In this document: piece after piece, positions 7,800 to 15,559 of the stretch | Numbering within the stretch: the first letter of the stretch is position 1 | Layout: every line of letters begins with the position of its first letter | Source of the DNA: an uncultured Rhodospirillaceae bacterium | GTDB lineage: Bacteria > Pseudomonadota > Alphaproteobacteria > CAAGCB01 > CAG-977 | Assembly (NCBI GenBank): GCA_900553035.1 | Contig: USCC01000017.1 | Span: 1 to 27,049 of the forward strand | DNA: 27,049 nucleotides | Direction of reading: 5' to 3' | Translations under genes and position numbers: made by a program | The notes under the pieces: model-generated | What the model saw: only the letters and a program-made list of their open reading frames with translations | What the model was told of the DNA's origin: nothing | The model's database searches: none

Positions 7800-8336
7800 A
7801 TGATGCGTTTTGTTTTTTCGGCCGTTTTCTCGGCTTTTGCCTTTCCGGCGCTGGCCAATCCGGCGTGTGCCGTCTGTACCATTGCCGTTGGCGCTTCTTT
7901 GGAAATCGCCCGTCGGCTGGGTGTGGCAGACACCGTGATCGGAGTCTGGTTCGGCGCTTTTCTGATCTTAATGTTTTTCTGGCTTGTCAAATGGTTTGAT
8001 AAAAAGAACTGGAACTTCACGGGGCGCAATATTCTGCTGTTTGTGCTGACATTTTCTCTGGCGGTTTTCCTGTATGTCGACTTTTTCGGTCCGGCGGTTC
8101 TGGTTTATTCGCCGCAGCCCATCCTGATTTTCTATCTGGATCCTTTCCTGTTCAGCACGCTTCTGGGGGCCGGCGTTCTGTATTACAGTTCCGAATTTTA
8201 CCAGTGGATGAAGCGCCGGAACGGCGGTCACGCCCATTTCCCGTTTGAAAAGGTCGTCGTCCCCATCGTGGCGCTGGGATTGTTGAGCGCTGTTTTTTAT
8301 TACTATCCGATGTCGGCGCTTCCGGTCGGATTTTAA
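7800..8336 (+). CDS. Small integral membrane protein with N-terminal CxxC
   Basis: The specific function is unknown. The 178-residue protein has an N-terminal signal-like segment ending FPALA, followed by NPACAVCTIAVGA, so a CxxC pair (Cys23, Cys26) would lie at the start of the mature protein. Four further hydrophobic stretches (about 46-66, 77-97, 103-126, 150-170) predict a polytopic membrane protein. The PxCxVCTxAxGA beginning resembles a conserved hypothetical membrane family that I recall from assorted bacteria including candidate phyla; a redox or metal-binding role for the CxxC is inference only. The next gene starts 12 bases after its stop, so the two are co-transcribed. Either ATG (7800 or 7803) could be used. 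Confidence 0.8.
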   Translation: MMRFVFSAVFSAFAFPALANPACAVCTIAVGASLEIARRLGVADTVIGVWFGAFLILMFFWLVKWFDKKNWNFTGRNILLFVLTFSLAVFLYVDFFGPAVLVYSPQPILIFYLDPFLFSTLLGAGVLYYSSEFYQWMKRRNGGHAHFPFEKVVVPIVALGLLSAVFYYYPMSALPVGF

Positions 8337-8348
8337 GGAGCATGGAAG

Positions 8349-8996
8349 ATGAACAAAGCTGAAAGCGTCAAGGAATTCGTTGAACGGATCGACAGCACTA
8401 AAAAGGTCAACCCGAAGGATCTGTCTTCGGATCAGGATCTGACCGTTGCTGTCATGAATCTGATTTCGATTGAGGAGCATCTTGTTTTTTCCGGCGCAAA
8501 AACGGGAAAAACGGCCTTTTATGATTTGATTGAGGAAGTCCGTGAAACGCGCAAGAACCTGATGCAGAAACTGATTCCCGCCTATGAAGGCGAAGTGTGG
8601 TGCATCTCCAAACACCTGCTGGCCGCGTCAATGCGCCTGATGGAAGTCGGCACAAAACAGCAAAGCCTGGGACATACGAAAGAAGCGTACAGGCTTTTCG
8701 GACAGGCATACGACCTGTACTGCCTGTTCTGGGGATTGAACATGAATATGCTGGATGCCTCGGATCTGAAATGGATTGAACCCGATATGGAAAAGGTGAA
8801 GGAGCTGTCCGCCAAAGTGGCCGAAATGGCTCCGGCGGTTGTTCCTTCGGGCTCTTCCGGAAAAGCGGCTTCATCGCCGGCCGCCGCGGGCGAAACGGCG
8901 GACAGGGACGGAGCTGACGAGGAAAAAGCGGAAGGAAGCTTCCTGTCCCGGATGAAAACATTTGTCCGCAAAGCGGTTGACTGCTGTATTGAATAG
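8349..8996 (+). CDS. Conserved hypothetical helical protein, partner of the CxxC membrane protein
   Basis: The function is not recognised. This 215-residue protein has no signal peptide. Residues 1-135 look all-helical and well conserved in style (NLISIEEHLVF, TRKNLMQKLIP, WCISKHLLAASMRLMEVGTK). An Ala/Ser/Gly/Glu linker (about 150-185) follows, and then a short basic C-terminal helix with a Cys-Cys pair. AAGGAG and GGAAG precede the ATG, 12 bases after the membrane-protein stop, and a terminator follows, so the two genes form a two-gene operon. I recall the same kind of pairing from other bacterial genomes, but this is memory and not a search. Confidence 0.8.
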   Translation: MNKAESVKEFVERIDSTKKVNPKDLSSDQDLTVAVMNLISIEEHLVFSGAKTGKTAFYDLIEEVRETRKNLMQKLIPAYEGEVWCISKHLLAASMRLMEVGTKQQSLGHTKEAYRLFGQAYDLYCLFWGLNMNMLDASDLKWIEPDMEKVKELSAKVAEMAPAVVPSGSSGKAASSPAAAGETADRDGADEEKAEGSFLSRMKTFVRKAVDCCIE

Positions 8997-9019
8997 CGGC
9001 TTACCGGAGTAACGAAAGG

Positions 9020-9050
9020 CGGGGAAGACAATCTTCTTCCCCGTTTTTTT
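9020..9050 (+). terminator. Terminator of the two-gene membrane operon
   Basis: A 9-bp stem (9020-9028 with 9035-9043), a 6-nt loop and seven T, 24 bases after the stop at 8996. Confidence 0.9.
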
Positions 9051-9085
9051 GTGGCGGAAATCCCTTCGTTTTTCTGATTGTCAGG

Positions 9086-9283
9086 CGGCCAGTGCACCGC
9101 CGGAAAGAGAGAGGGAGAGCAGGTGCTGAAGGATTGCTTACAAGAATCCCTGTTTCTGTTTACTTTTTTCCAAAGCCTCTTGAGGCCGAAGGGGCGGCGG
9201 AAGCAATAAATTTATTGCGCCGACCGGCCAGTGCACCGCCGGAAAGAGAGGGAGAGCCGGCGCTGAAGGATTGCTTATAAGAA
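9086..9283. repeat. Pair of ~60-bp non-coding direct repeats
   Basis: Bases 9086-9146 and 9225-9283 are copies of one sequence (beginning CGGCCAGTGCACCGCCGGAA, ending AAGAA), differing by a 2-base indel and a few substitutions, offset 139 bases. Between them lie the dyad GCCTC-TT-GAGGC (9175-9186) and the perfect 16-bp palindrome GCAATAAATTTATTGC (9203-9218). Open frames here have no ribosome-binding site or family resemblance, so I treat this stretch of about 350 bases as non-coding. Confidence 0.8.
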
Positions 9284-9309
9284 AAAGTGAGTTGTCCGTT
9301 CAGAGGCAC

Positions 9310-9336
9310 TTTACCCCCCGGAATATTCCGGGTAAA
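9310..9336. repeat. Inverted repeat before the bPH2 gene end
   Basis: CCCGGAATATTCCGGG (9317-9332) is a perfect palindrome, and TTTACCC (9310-9316) can alternatively pair with GGGTAAA (9330-9336). It lies 15 bases beyond the stop of the minus-strand gene at 9351. There is no T-tract, so it could be an mRNA 3' stabilising hairpin. Confidence 0.5.
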
Positions 9337-9350
9337 CGGCGCAGGCGGAT

Positions 9351-9809
9351 TCAGGAGCGCGGCTGTTCATGGCGGAGGCGTTCACAGGCCTCCCGAAATT
9401 CGCCGAAATTCTTTAAAACCGGCAGAACAAGGGTCGTTCCTCCGATCCCGCGCAGGAGAATCGTACCGCCGTCCGTCAGTCGTTCCGCAAACGTCTGTAT
9501 CACCGCGATGCTTTCAATGCGCGAAAGAGCCATGTCCGTTTCGTAACGGGAAAGAACGCCGCCTTTGACGATCACACGTCGGTCGGTCAGCTCCGCTCTC
9601 AGGCGCGCTTTCTTCAGGACACCGTAGGCCAGACAGATCAGTGCCACAGCCAGAAACGCCCTGTTTTCAGGAACCGGAAAATAAAAATGAAACAGAAGGT
9701 AAAAAAGCAGGAACACCGCCGCCGTCAGAAAGGGCAGAGCGTAGGCCAGAAAATGGACGCGCCCTTCGCAAAGAAGGTTTTCCGGTTTCATCATCGGCGT
9801 TTCGGACAT
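9351..9809 (-). CDS. bPH2 (YdbT/DUF304-like) PH-domain membrane protein
   Basis: Likely a small inner-membrane protein with a cytoplasmic pleckstrin-like domain; the precise role is unknown. The chosen ATG at 9809 gives 152 residues starting MSETPMMKPEN and has a GGGGAAAG ribosome-binding site. A longer start at 9905 would add 32 residues with no homologous look. Two hydrophobic helices (about 18-42 and 48-64) are followed by the bPH2 pattern: a YxLTDxRVIxxxGxxSR-type strand (here RAELTDRRVIVKGGVLSRYE), then DMALSRIESIAVIQTFAERL, GGTILLRGIGGT and a C-terminal helix. It is transcribed away from the first peptidase-like array and shares a short intergenic region with it. Confidence 0.85.
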   Translation of the reverse strand: MSETPMMKPENLLCEGRVHFLAYALPFLTAAVFLLFYLLFHFYFPVPENRAFLAVALICLAYGVLKKARLRAELTDRRVIVKGGVLSRYETDMALSRIESIAVIQTFAERLTDGGTILLRGIGGTTLVLPVLKNFGEFREACERLRHEQPRS

Positions 9810-9904
9810 GGGCTTTCCCCGTTTTGTATCGGATATATAATTAAACCACAGTTCGTCCGTTTCGGAAAATAAAAAAGTCTTTTTGAAAATTTTGGACAAA
9901 AACA

Positions 9905-9933
9905 TTGAGGATTGCCCGGATATGACGTATCCT
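9905..9933 (+). promoter_or_regulatory. Promoter of the first peptidase-like array
   Basis: TTGAGG (9905-9910), 17 bases, TATCCT (9928-9933), 31 bases before the ATG at 9965. The same TATCCT -10 with N17 spacing occurs at 21164-21192. Confidence 0.55.
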
Positions 9934-9964
9934 GTTCTCCGTAGACCTGTTTAAAGAGGGTGCC

Positions 9965-10921
9965 ATGCCGTTTCTTTCCCGCCTTTTCTCATCCCGTCCG
10001 GTTGCCGGCTCTTATCCCGACGAACCGGCGGAGGTCGGCGTCGCCCTGACGGGAAGCCGGCAGGAAAAACGCCGCCTGACAGCTCTGGTCAACCGAATCG
10101 CCCGTGGTTCGGATTTCGGGCGCTCTCTTCTGGAGGATGCGGCGCGCGGCGGTTATACGCTGGGGTTTGCGTTTTCGGTCGGCGGATCCGGCGTCTGCCT
10201 TGCCGACCGGAAGGCTCTGACACTTAATCCGATCCTGTCCGACGTGTCGCTGATCAAGGTGCTGGCGCATGAAGCCCGTCACGCGGGACAGGAAGGTCGA
10301 ACCGATCCAAAGGATATCGAGCGTCTGAATATTCGTTCGGAAATCATGTATTTCCGGGCGGCCGAAGCGGATGCGGAAGCCTGTGCCGCCGCCGTCTGTC
10401 ATGAAATGGCTCAAAGCGGGGATCGGGCGCCTTTTGAAGCATTGAAAGCAAATGATGAAAAACTGTGCCGTCCTTTTGCCGAGGCCGAAGGATCGGCGGT
10501 TCGTCCGGAAATAATGACGCGGGCTTTTGATTCATGGTACGAAAACCCCTATACGAAATTCATGTACGCCATGCATTATCATGTTGAACCGATGACCGAG
10601 GCGATGAAAACGGGAAATTTTGATGAACAGCCGTTTTCCGTCGATATGCCGCCGGAAAAGATCATTGCCGACGTCTGCGCTTTCCGGGACGGAAAAACAT
10701 ACTTTACGGAAACGCCGTCCGTCCTGATGGATGAAAAGCATCTGGGCGTCGGGCAGAGTCATTGGGAACGCTTTGAAAAATATTTTGCCCTGCGCTCTTT
10801 GCGGACAGGGACGGCGCCGGATACCTCTCTGGCGGAAGTCCCGGTCATTGGACGGAATGCCCCGGCCCGGGAGAATATCCGCGCTCCGGTATTGCGGCAG
10901 AGCCGAGGGGGCGGGCGATGA
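9965..10921 (+). CDS. Putative zinc metallopeptidase-like protein, array 1 gene 1
   Basis: The role is unknown; 318 residues, cytoplasmic-looking. The N-terminal leader MPFLSRLFSSRPVAGSYPDE is shared in type with the next copies. Family blocks in order: EKRRLTALVNRIARGS (34-49), LTLNP (85-89), HEARH (102-106) followed by AGQ, EADA (134-137) as probable third zinc ligand, AFDSWYENP (W191), and VCAFRDGKTYF. A GTAPDTSLAEVP tail follows. GAGGG precedes the ATG by 4-5 bases. The stop overlaps the next start in ATGA, so translation is coupled. The HExxH-x27-E geometry suggests a gluzincin, but the substrate and even catalytic activity are inference. Confidence 0.82.
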   Translation: MPFLSRLFSSRPVAGSYPDEPAEVGVALTGSRQEKRRLTALVNRIARGSDFGRSLLEDAARGGYTLGFAFSVGGSGVCLADRKALTLNPILSDVSLIKVLAHEARHAGQEGRTDPKDIERLNIRSEIMYFRAAEADAEACAAAVCHEMAQSGDRAPFEALKANDEKLCRPFAEAEGSAVRPEIMTRAFDSWYENPYTKFMYAMHYHVEPMTEAMKTGNFDEQPFSVDMPPEKIIADVCAFRDGKTYFTETPSVLMDEKHLGVGQSHWERFEKYFALRSLRTGTAPDTSLAEVPVIGRNAPARENIRAPVLRQSRGGGR

Positions 10922-11955
10922 AATCATTCCTGATTGACACTTTTTTACACGGCCTTGCGGGATATTATCCGAAGCAGGAGCCGGCCGTGAATGTGGAAAT
11001 GCACGGATCGGGACGGGAAAAACGGCGGCTGACGGCGCTGGTCAACCGAATCGCCGGCGCGTCCCCCGAAGGCCGGAAACTTTTGGAACATGCCGCGCGG
11101 GAAGGATATGCGCTGGCTCTGGAACCGATGTATTATTCGGGGGGCACATGCGATGCCGGGCAAAGGAAAATTGTCCTGAACAGCATGCTTTCCGATGCGC
11201 GGCTGGTCGGGACGCTGGCGCATGAAACACGGCATGCGTACCAGTTTTCAAACGGGGGGCAACCGACGTCTTATATGTCTTCGCGGTCTTTGGGAACGCA
11301 GATAAAAATCACCCGCCTGCAGGAAGCGGATGCCTGCGCCTTTGCCGCCGCGGTTGTGGAGGAAATGGAACGGGCGGGCGATCCGGTGCCGATGAAACGG
11401 ATGGGCGAGGAAAAACCGGGAATCACGGCGGCTTATCGGGCGGCTTTTTCCGCGGAACGGCCGGAAAGCCGGAGGAATGCCCTGAAAGCGGCGGCGGATG
11501 CCTGGTATGACGACGCCGAAATCAGATTTTTGTATGAAAAAGACACCGCTGTTTTGCCGCTGTCGCGCGGGAAGATGCTTGAAAATACATCGGGTCGTTT
11601 TGAAACGCTTTCTTCCGCCGAAATCGCCGCACGCATCTGCCGGACGGACGGCGGCCTTTATTATGACGGGGCCGATCTGGAGGCGCCGCCACGGGCGGGT
11701 GTGCACCCGCGGACGGCAGAATGGCTGAAAAAACATGCCGAATCCTGCCGGAACGAAGGCGCGGCGAATATTGATCCCGGACTGAGCAGATTGCCGGTGT
11801 ATAAAAGCTCTGCATGGCTGGATCGCCGCCTTGACGAAACCTGTCTGGGGGCTTTCCCGGAGCCGTTTGATGAAGAAGGGCGTGCGAAACTCCTGAATGC
11901 GGGAAAGCGGAAGGAAAATCCGTTCCGTCTGAAGCCGGCACGAGCCGGAAGGTGA
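10918..11955 (+). CDS. Putative zinc metallopeptidase-like protein, array 1 gene 2
   Basis: Second member of the array, 345 residues, starting inside the stop of gene 1 (ATGA overlap). HETRH is at 102-106 and EADA at 136-139; the family blocks EKRRLTALVNRIAGAS, AADAWYDD and ICRTDGGLYYDG are all present. The leader differs from its neighbours (MKSFLIDTFLHGLAGYYPK) and is more hydrophobic, though not a convincing signal peptide. It carries a longer C-terminal extension (RLPVYKSSAWLDRRLDE and onward) that is alignable with gene 3 but absent from genes 1 and 5, which suggests genes 2 and 3 share a sub-lineage. No residue expected for zinc binding is missing. Confidence 0.82.
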   Translation: MKSFLIDTFLHGLAGYYPKQEPAVNVEMHGSGREKRRLTALVNRIAGASPEGRKLLEHAAREGYALALEPMYYSGGTCDAGQRKIVLNSMLSDARLVGTLAHETRHAYQFSNGGQPTSYMSSRSLGTQIKITRLQEADACAFAAAVVEEMERAGDPVPMKRMGEEKPGITAAYRAAFSAERPESRRNALKAAADAWYDDAEIRFLYEKDTAVLPLSRGKMLENTSGRFETLSSAEIAARICRTDGGLYYDGADLEAPPRAGVHPRTAEWLKKHAESCRNEGAANIDPGLSRLPVYKSSAWLDRRLDETCLGAFPEPFDEEGRAKLLNAGKRKENPFRLKPARAGR

Positions 11956-11968
11956 AAGGAAACAGAAA

Positions 11969-13054
11969 ATGTCATCAGCGTTAGCCCGGATTTTTTCATC
12001 AAAGCCCGTTCGCGGGTTTTATAAGGATGAACCGCCGGAAGTGCCTCTTGAAATACAGGGAAACCGGCAGGAAAAGCGCCGTCTGGCGGCTCTGGTCAAC
12101 CGAATCGCGCGCTCGTCGCCGTTCGGAAAGGAACTTTTGGAAACGGCGGCGGCGGAAGGCTATGTCGTGTGTTTCGAGCTTCAGGGGATGGCGTCCGGCG
12201 GCTTTACGGCTCCGGATGAAAAGGTAATCGGGCTGAACCCGATGAAAAGCGACAGCACGCTGGTCGGGATTCTGGCGCACGAGGCTCGTCATGTCCGGCA
12301 GTACCAGAACGGCATGCCGCCCGGCGGATATGATCCGCAGTATACCCTGGAAACGCAACTTCTGGAAAAACGGATGATGGAGGCGGACGCTGTGGCTTCG
12401 TCTCTGAAAGTCGCGGCGGATATGGAAACCCGGGGAGACGGCGGCCCGATGCAGGCTCTGAAAAGACGTCACACGCATCCGGCGGCGGCGTATGAAAATG
12501 CGCGCGGCGGGTCCGGGGCGGAAGAAGAAGACAGAGCGATGACAGCGGCAGTTCTGGGCTGGTTCCGCGATGAAACGATAAAATTCGCGTACGAAGAAGC
12601 CTATGTCCTGTATCCTCTGAGCCATGGCCGGGCTTTTGAGAACGAAACCGGTGTTTTCAAATCAAAAACACCCCGGGAGATTGTGAGCGCATTGTGCCGG
12701 ATTGAAGAGGAGCGGAATTATTTTTCCGCGCCGACCGCCGACCTGTCTTTTGCCGAGTATTCCGGTCTTTCCTCGGTTTCCGCCGCCTGGATGACCGAAC
12801 ACGTCCGGGCGTGCCGCGAGGCTGGGGCTACGGACGCCCTGATGGATCCGACGCTTCTGACGGTTCGGGTTTGTGAAAGTTCGCCGTTCATGCGCCGCCG
12901 TCTGGAAAACGGATATGTCGTCATGCCCGAAGAACTGGCGGCGCTCGGCCGGGAAAAGCTGGCGGAAAGAATGAAAAAAACAGAAGCCGGGAGAGAAATT
13001 TCCCCGGCCGCCGTCGCGTCCCGGAAGGTTTTTCAGGATTTGAAAGGACGTTAA
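11969..13054 (+). CDS. Putative zinc metallopeptidase-like protein, array 1 gene 3
   Basis: 361 residues, 13 bases after gene 2, with a GAAAGGAAA ribosome-binding site. The leader MSSALARIFSSKPVRGFYKD is almost the same as in genes 4 and 5. HEARH is at 104-108 with VRQYQNG after it, EADA at 138-141. The third block reads VLGWFRDE, then FAYEEAYVLYPLS and LCRIEEERNYFSAP. The C-terminal extension with CESSPFMRRRLENGY parallels gene 2, and the tail is basic and helical. It is part of the same transcript as genes 1, 2 and 4. The function is unknown. Confidence 0.82.
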   Translation: MSSALARIFSSKPVRGFYKDEPPEVPLEIQGNRQEKRRLAALVNRIARSSPFGKELLETAAAEGYVVCFELQGMASGGFTAPDEKVIGLNPMKSDSTLVGILAHEARHVRQYQNGMPPGGYDPQYTLETQLLEKRMMEADAVASSLKVAADMETRGDGGPMQALKRRHTHPAAAYENARGGSGAEEEDRAMTAAVLGWFRDETIKFAYEEAYVLYPLSHGRAFENETGVFKSKTPREIVSALCRIEEERNYFSAPTADLSFAEYSGLSSVSAAWMTEHVRACREAGATDALMDPTLLTVRVCESSPFMRRRLENGYVVMPEELAALGREKLAERMKKTEAGREISPAAVASRKVFQDLKGR

Positions 13055-13066
13055 AGGAGAACGGAA

Positions 13067-14029
13067 ATGTCGTCAATGCTGGCTCGTTTTTTCTCAAGCC
13101 GACTGGTGCGCGGAAGCTACAGGGACGAAGAACCGGAGGTCGCTTTTAAGCTTCAGGGCAGCCGTCAGGAACAAAAAAGGCTGGCCGCGCTGGTTAACCG
13201 GATCGCGCGGCAGTCGCCGACGGGGAAGGAAATTCTGAAAGAAGCGGCGGACGAAGGATATGCTCTTTGCTTCGGTGAACAGCTGACGACGGTGGGATAC
13301 TGCACCCCGTATGAAAAACGGCTGGTTCTGAACCCGATGTTTTCGGACGCGCGGCTGGTATCGACGCTGACTCACGAATCACGCCATGCGGGACAGATCC
13401 GGCGCGGTATGCCCGATGAAGTCGGGCTTCTGGAATTCAAAGCCGAAGTCATTGCTTTCCGGGCAATGGAAGCGGATGCAAACGCCTGTGCGGGCGTTGT
13501 CTGCCATGAGCTGGCGCACCGGGGGGATGACGCTCCGTGGAAGGCTTTTGATGAAAACACTCACATCATGGCGCTGCCTCTGCGCCATTGCCGAGAGGAA
13601 ACAGTGCCGCACGAGAATATCACGCGTTCCTTTCTGGCCTGGTATGCGTACAGGGAACACAAGGAAAGCTATGAGCAGTCCTATATTCGTGACCCGATTC
13701 GCCAGGCCTTGAGCGAAAACCGCGCGGCAGAACTGCCGTATGACCGGCCAATGACAACGGCGGAAATCGTCCGCCGGGTCTGTACGTCGCCGAAGGGGTG
13801 TTATTTCGCGGCATCTCCTAAAACGCTTGAGGGGTCGGAATATGCCGATATTTCACAGGAAACAAAGCGCGAAGTCGAGGCGTTCATGGCGGCCTGCGGG
13901 CGGAGTGATCCCGCGGACAGAAAAACGTCGGTCGCGTGGATGCCTCTGCGGTTGGATGAAAAACGACGTTCTCCGGTGTCGCCGGCGGCGGTTCGGGCGG
14001 AGTATCTGAAAAAAAGGGCCGGCCGGTGA
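13067..14029 (+). CDS. Putative zinc metallopeptidase-like protein, array 1 gene 4
   Basis: 320 residues, 12 bases after gene 3, with AAAGGAG before the ATG. The leader is MSSMLARFFSSRLVRGSYRD. HESRH (103-107) with AGQ follows the LVLNP strand; note Thr-His (LTHESRH) instead of the usual Ala-His. EADA is at 135-138. Later blocks are SFLAWYAY, KESYEQSYIRDPI and VCTSPKGCYFA. The C-terminal region is shorter than in genes 2 and 3 and lacks a clear PDxS tail. The stop at 14029 is followed by an internal promoter for gene 5. Confidence 0.82.
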   Translation: MSSMLARFFSSRLVRGSYRDEEPEVAFKLQGSRQEQKRLAALVNRIARQSPTGKEILKEAADEGYALCFGEQLTTVGYCTPYEKRLVLNPMFSDARLVSTLTHESRHAGQIRRGMPDEVGLLEFKAEVIAFRAMEADANACAGVVCHELAHRGDDAPWKAFDENTHIMALPLRHCREETVPHENITRSFLAWYAYREHKESYEQSYIRDPIRQALSENRAAELPYDRPMTTAEIVRRVCTSPKGCYFAASPKTLEGSEYADISQETKREVEAFMAACGRSDPADRKTSVAWMPLRLDEKRRSPVSPAAVRAEYLKKRAGR

Positions 14030-14045
14030 TTTTTGGACAAAATGC

Positions 14046-14074
14046 TTGACTGTTCCTGCCGGCGGACGGACAAT
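14046..14074 (+). promoter_or_regulatory. Internal promoter for array 1 gene 5
   Basis: TTGACT (14046-14051), 17 bases, GACAAT (14069-14074), 42 bases before the ATG at 14117. Its presence in the 87-base gap supports the later start of gene 5 rather than the in-frame ATG at 14033. Confidence 0.5.
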
Positions 14075-14116
14075 AAAGCATCAGAATCAGAACTGAATCC
14101 AAGGGGGGATTCCGCC

Positions 14117-15133
14117 ATGTCTTCAATTTTGGCTCAAGCTTTTTCCAGCCGGCTTTTCCGTGGTTCGTATCCGGATGAAAAACCGGCCGTTGATCTGGAA
14201 ATCAAAGGGAGCGAACAGGAAAGAAAGCGTCTGGCGGCGCTGGTCAACCGTCTGGCGGAATCGTCGCCTTTCGGCCGGAGCGTCCTGGAGGCGGCCGCGG
14301 CGGGCGGTTATTCCCTTTCATTTGAAATGCAGTTTTCGTCGTTCGGGTTCTGTGAACGGGATAAGAAGGCCATCGTTCTTGACCCGAAAGTATCGGATGC
14401 GCGGCTGGTCTCGGTTCTGGCGCACGAAGGCCGGCATGCACAGCAGTTTTCAAACGGCGCGGATGAAAATTTCGGAAAACGTACGGTGAAATCCTCTCTG
14501 ATGTACTTTCGGGCGATGGAGGCCGACGCCGAAGCCGCCGCCGCTGTGACGTGTCTGGAAATGAAGGGGGCCGGGGACGCGGAGCCGTGGGATAAATTCA
14601 AGGCGGCTTCCCCGAGTATTGCCGGGAGACTGCATTTCTTTGAAAAAATGAAGAATATCCGCGCCGCTTCGGGAATGCTGGGGAGCGCGTTTGAGGGATG
14701 GTACGAGGATCCCATGATCAAGGAAGCTTACGAAATCGCGTATATCCTGAAACCGATGAAGAACGCGATGAAGAAAAAATCATATGATGATGTGCCTTTT
14801 GACCGGGCGGAAACGTCGGCGGATATTGTGCATCTGATTTGCCGCGGGCCGCAGGGATGCTATTTTGAAAACCATCCGGACGTTCTGGAAAATCCGGACA
14901 GGCTGGACATGGCGTCAATGACGTTCAGCCAGGTCGGCCATTTCTTTGCCGTGCGCCAGATGCATACGGGCAAAGAGCCGGATACGAGCTTCCATGACCT
15001 GAAAACACGGCGTTCGCCGGACGGTATTATCGGTGCGCCTCTGTACTGCGGCGGGAATTTTTACAGCGTTAAGCCGGCAAAACCGTCGGCAGGGATTTTA
15101 AAGGCGCTGTCCGCCCGGCAGAAGGGGAAATAA
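14117..15133 (+). CDS. Putative zinc metallopeptidase-like protein, array 1 gene 5
   Basis: 338 residues from the ATG at 14117, chosen because MSSILAQAFSSRLFRGSYPD aligns with the starts of genes 3 and 4 and GGGGGG lies ahead of it; an upstream in-frame ATG at 14033 would include promoter sequence. HEGRH is at 103-107, EADA at 135-138. Further blocks are AFEGWYEDP, EAYEIAYILKPM, ICRGPQGCYFENHP and GKEPDTSFHDL. It is the last gene of array 1, with a strong terminator 34 bases downstream. The N-terminal 60 residues are nearly interchangeable with those of genes 3 and 4, indicating recent duplication or conversion. The function is unknown. Confidence 0.82.
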   Translation: MSSILAQAFSSRLFRGSYPDEKPAVDLEIKGSEQERKRLAALVNRLAESSPFGRSVLEAAAAGGYSLSFEMQFSSFGFCERDKKAIVLDPKVSDARLVSVLAHEGRHAQQFSNGADENFGKRTVKSSLMYFRAMEADAEAAAAVTCLEMKGAGDAEPWDKFKAASPSIAGRLHFFEKMKNIRAASGMLGSAFEGWYEDPMIKEAYEIAYILKPMKNAMKKKSYDDVPFDRAETSADIVHLICRGPQGCYFENHPDVLENPDRLDMASMTFSQVGHFFAVRQMHTGKEPDTSFHDLKTRRSPDGIIGAPLYCGGNFYSVKPAKPSAGILKALSARQKGK

Positions 15134-15167
15134 ACCGGGCACCGTCGGAAAGAACGTCTTTGAAAAC

Positions 15168-15199
15168 AAAAGCCCCGCGTCGGATTCGCGGGGCTTTTT
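15168..15199 (+). terminator. Terminator of array 1
   Basis: A perfect 12-bp stem (15168-15179 with 15187-15198) with a 7-nt loop and T5, 34 bases after the array's last stop. Confidence 0.92.
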
Positions 15200-15250
15200 G
15201 CCGGAAAGCGCCGGTGGATGGAAAGACTGTCCGGCGGTAAGCAGGCTCTG

Positions 15251-15360
15251 AAAAAAAGGGGGATGTGCCCCCTTTAAACGAAGCGTCTCCTGGGCAGAGG
15301 CGGCGTCGGATATGGGGAGGAACCCGTCTTTTTGGGGAGACGGTTCTGAAGCGGTTGTCC
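15251..15360 (-). ncRNA. Candidate minus-strand small RNA
   Basis: On the minus strand a hairpin (15338-15343 with 15324-15329, CCGTCT/AGACGG) is followed about 50 bases later by an 8-bp GC-rich stem AAAGGGGG/CCCCCTTT (15255-15275) and seven T, a strong terminator. No protein gene on the minus strand precedes it. CCTCCCC, an anti-Shine-Dalgarno-like stretch, is exposed between the two structures. The 5' end is a guess; I could not find a convincing promoter. Confidence 0.35.
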
Positions 15361-15488
15361 GTCGTCAGGCCGTTTTGAAACCGGCTTTCTTTGTTCGGCT
15401 TTTCATCGGGAGATTCAGCCGGCCTGAAAAAAGCGGGCCGTTCCGGAAACGCGGTTTTGTTTCAGATGGGAAAATTGAAATTAATAGA

Positions 15489-15517
15489 TTGACAAAATTG
15501 TTGCCGGAAAATAAAAT
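15489..15517 (+). promoter_or_regulatory. Promoter of the solitary peptidase-like gene
   Basis: TTGACA (15489-15494), 17 bases, TAAAAT (15512-15517), 42 bases before the ATG at 15560. This is a close sigma-70 match. Confidence 0.75.
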
Positions 15518-15559
15518 TTTCAACATGTTCGTTTTTCTCTTGAATATAAGGATAAGAAA

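Noticed and set aside
7968..8615. 215-codon minus-strand open frame
   Set aside because: Antisense to the two membrane-operon genes; no start signals.
9092..9280. Short open frame across the ~60-bp repeats
   Set aside because: The second copy carries a 2-base indel relative to the first, so the repeat is not conserved as protein; no start signal.
9086..9283. Possible CRISPR array
   Set aside because: Only two copies with a long, structured interval; no regular spacers, and no cas genes in the window.
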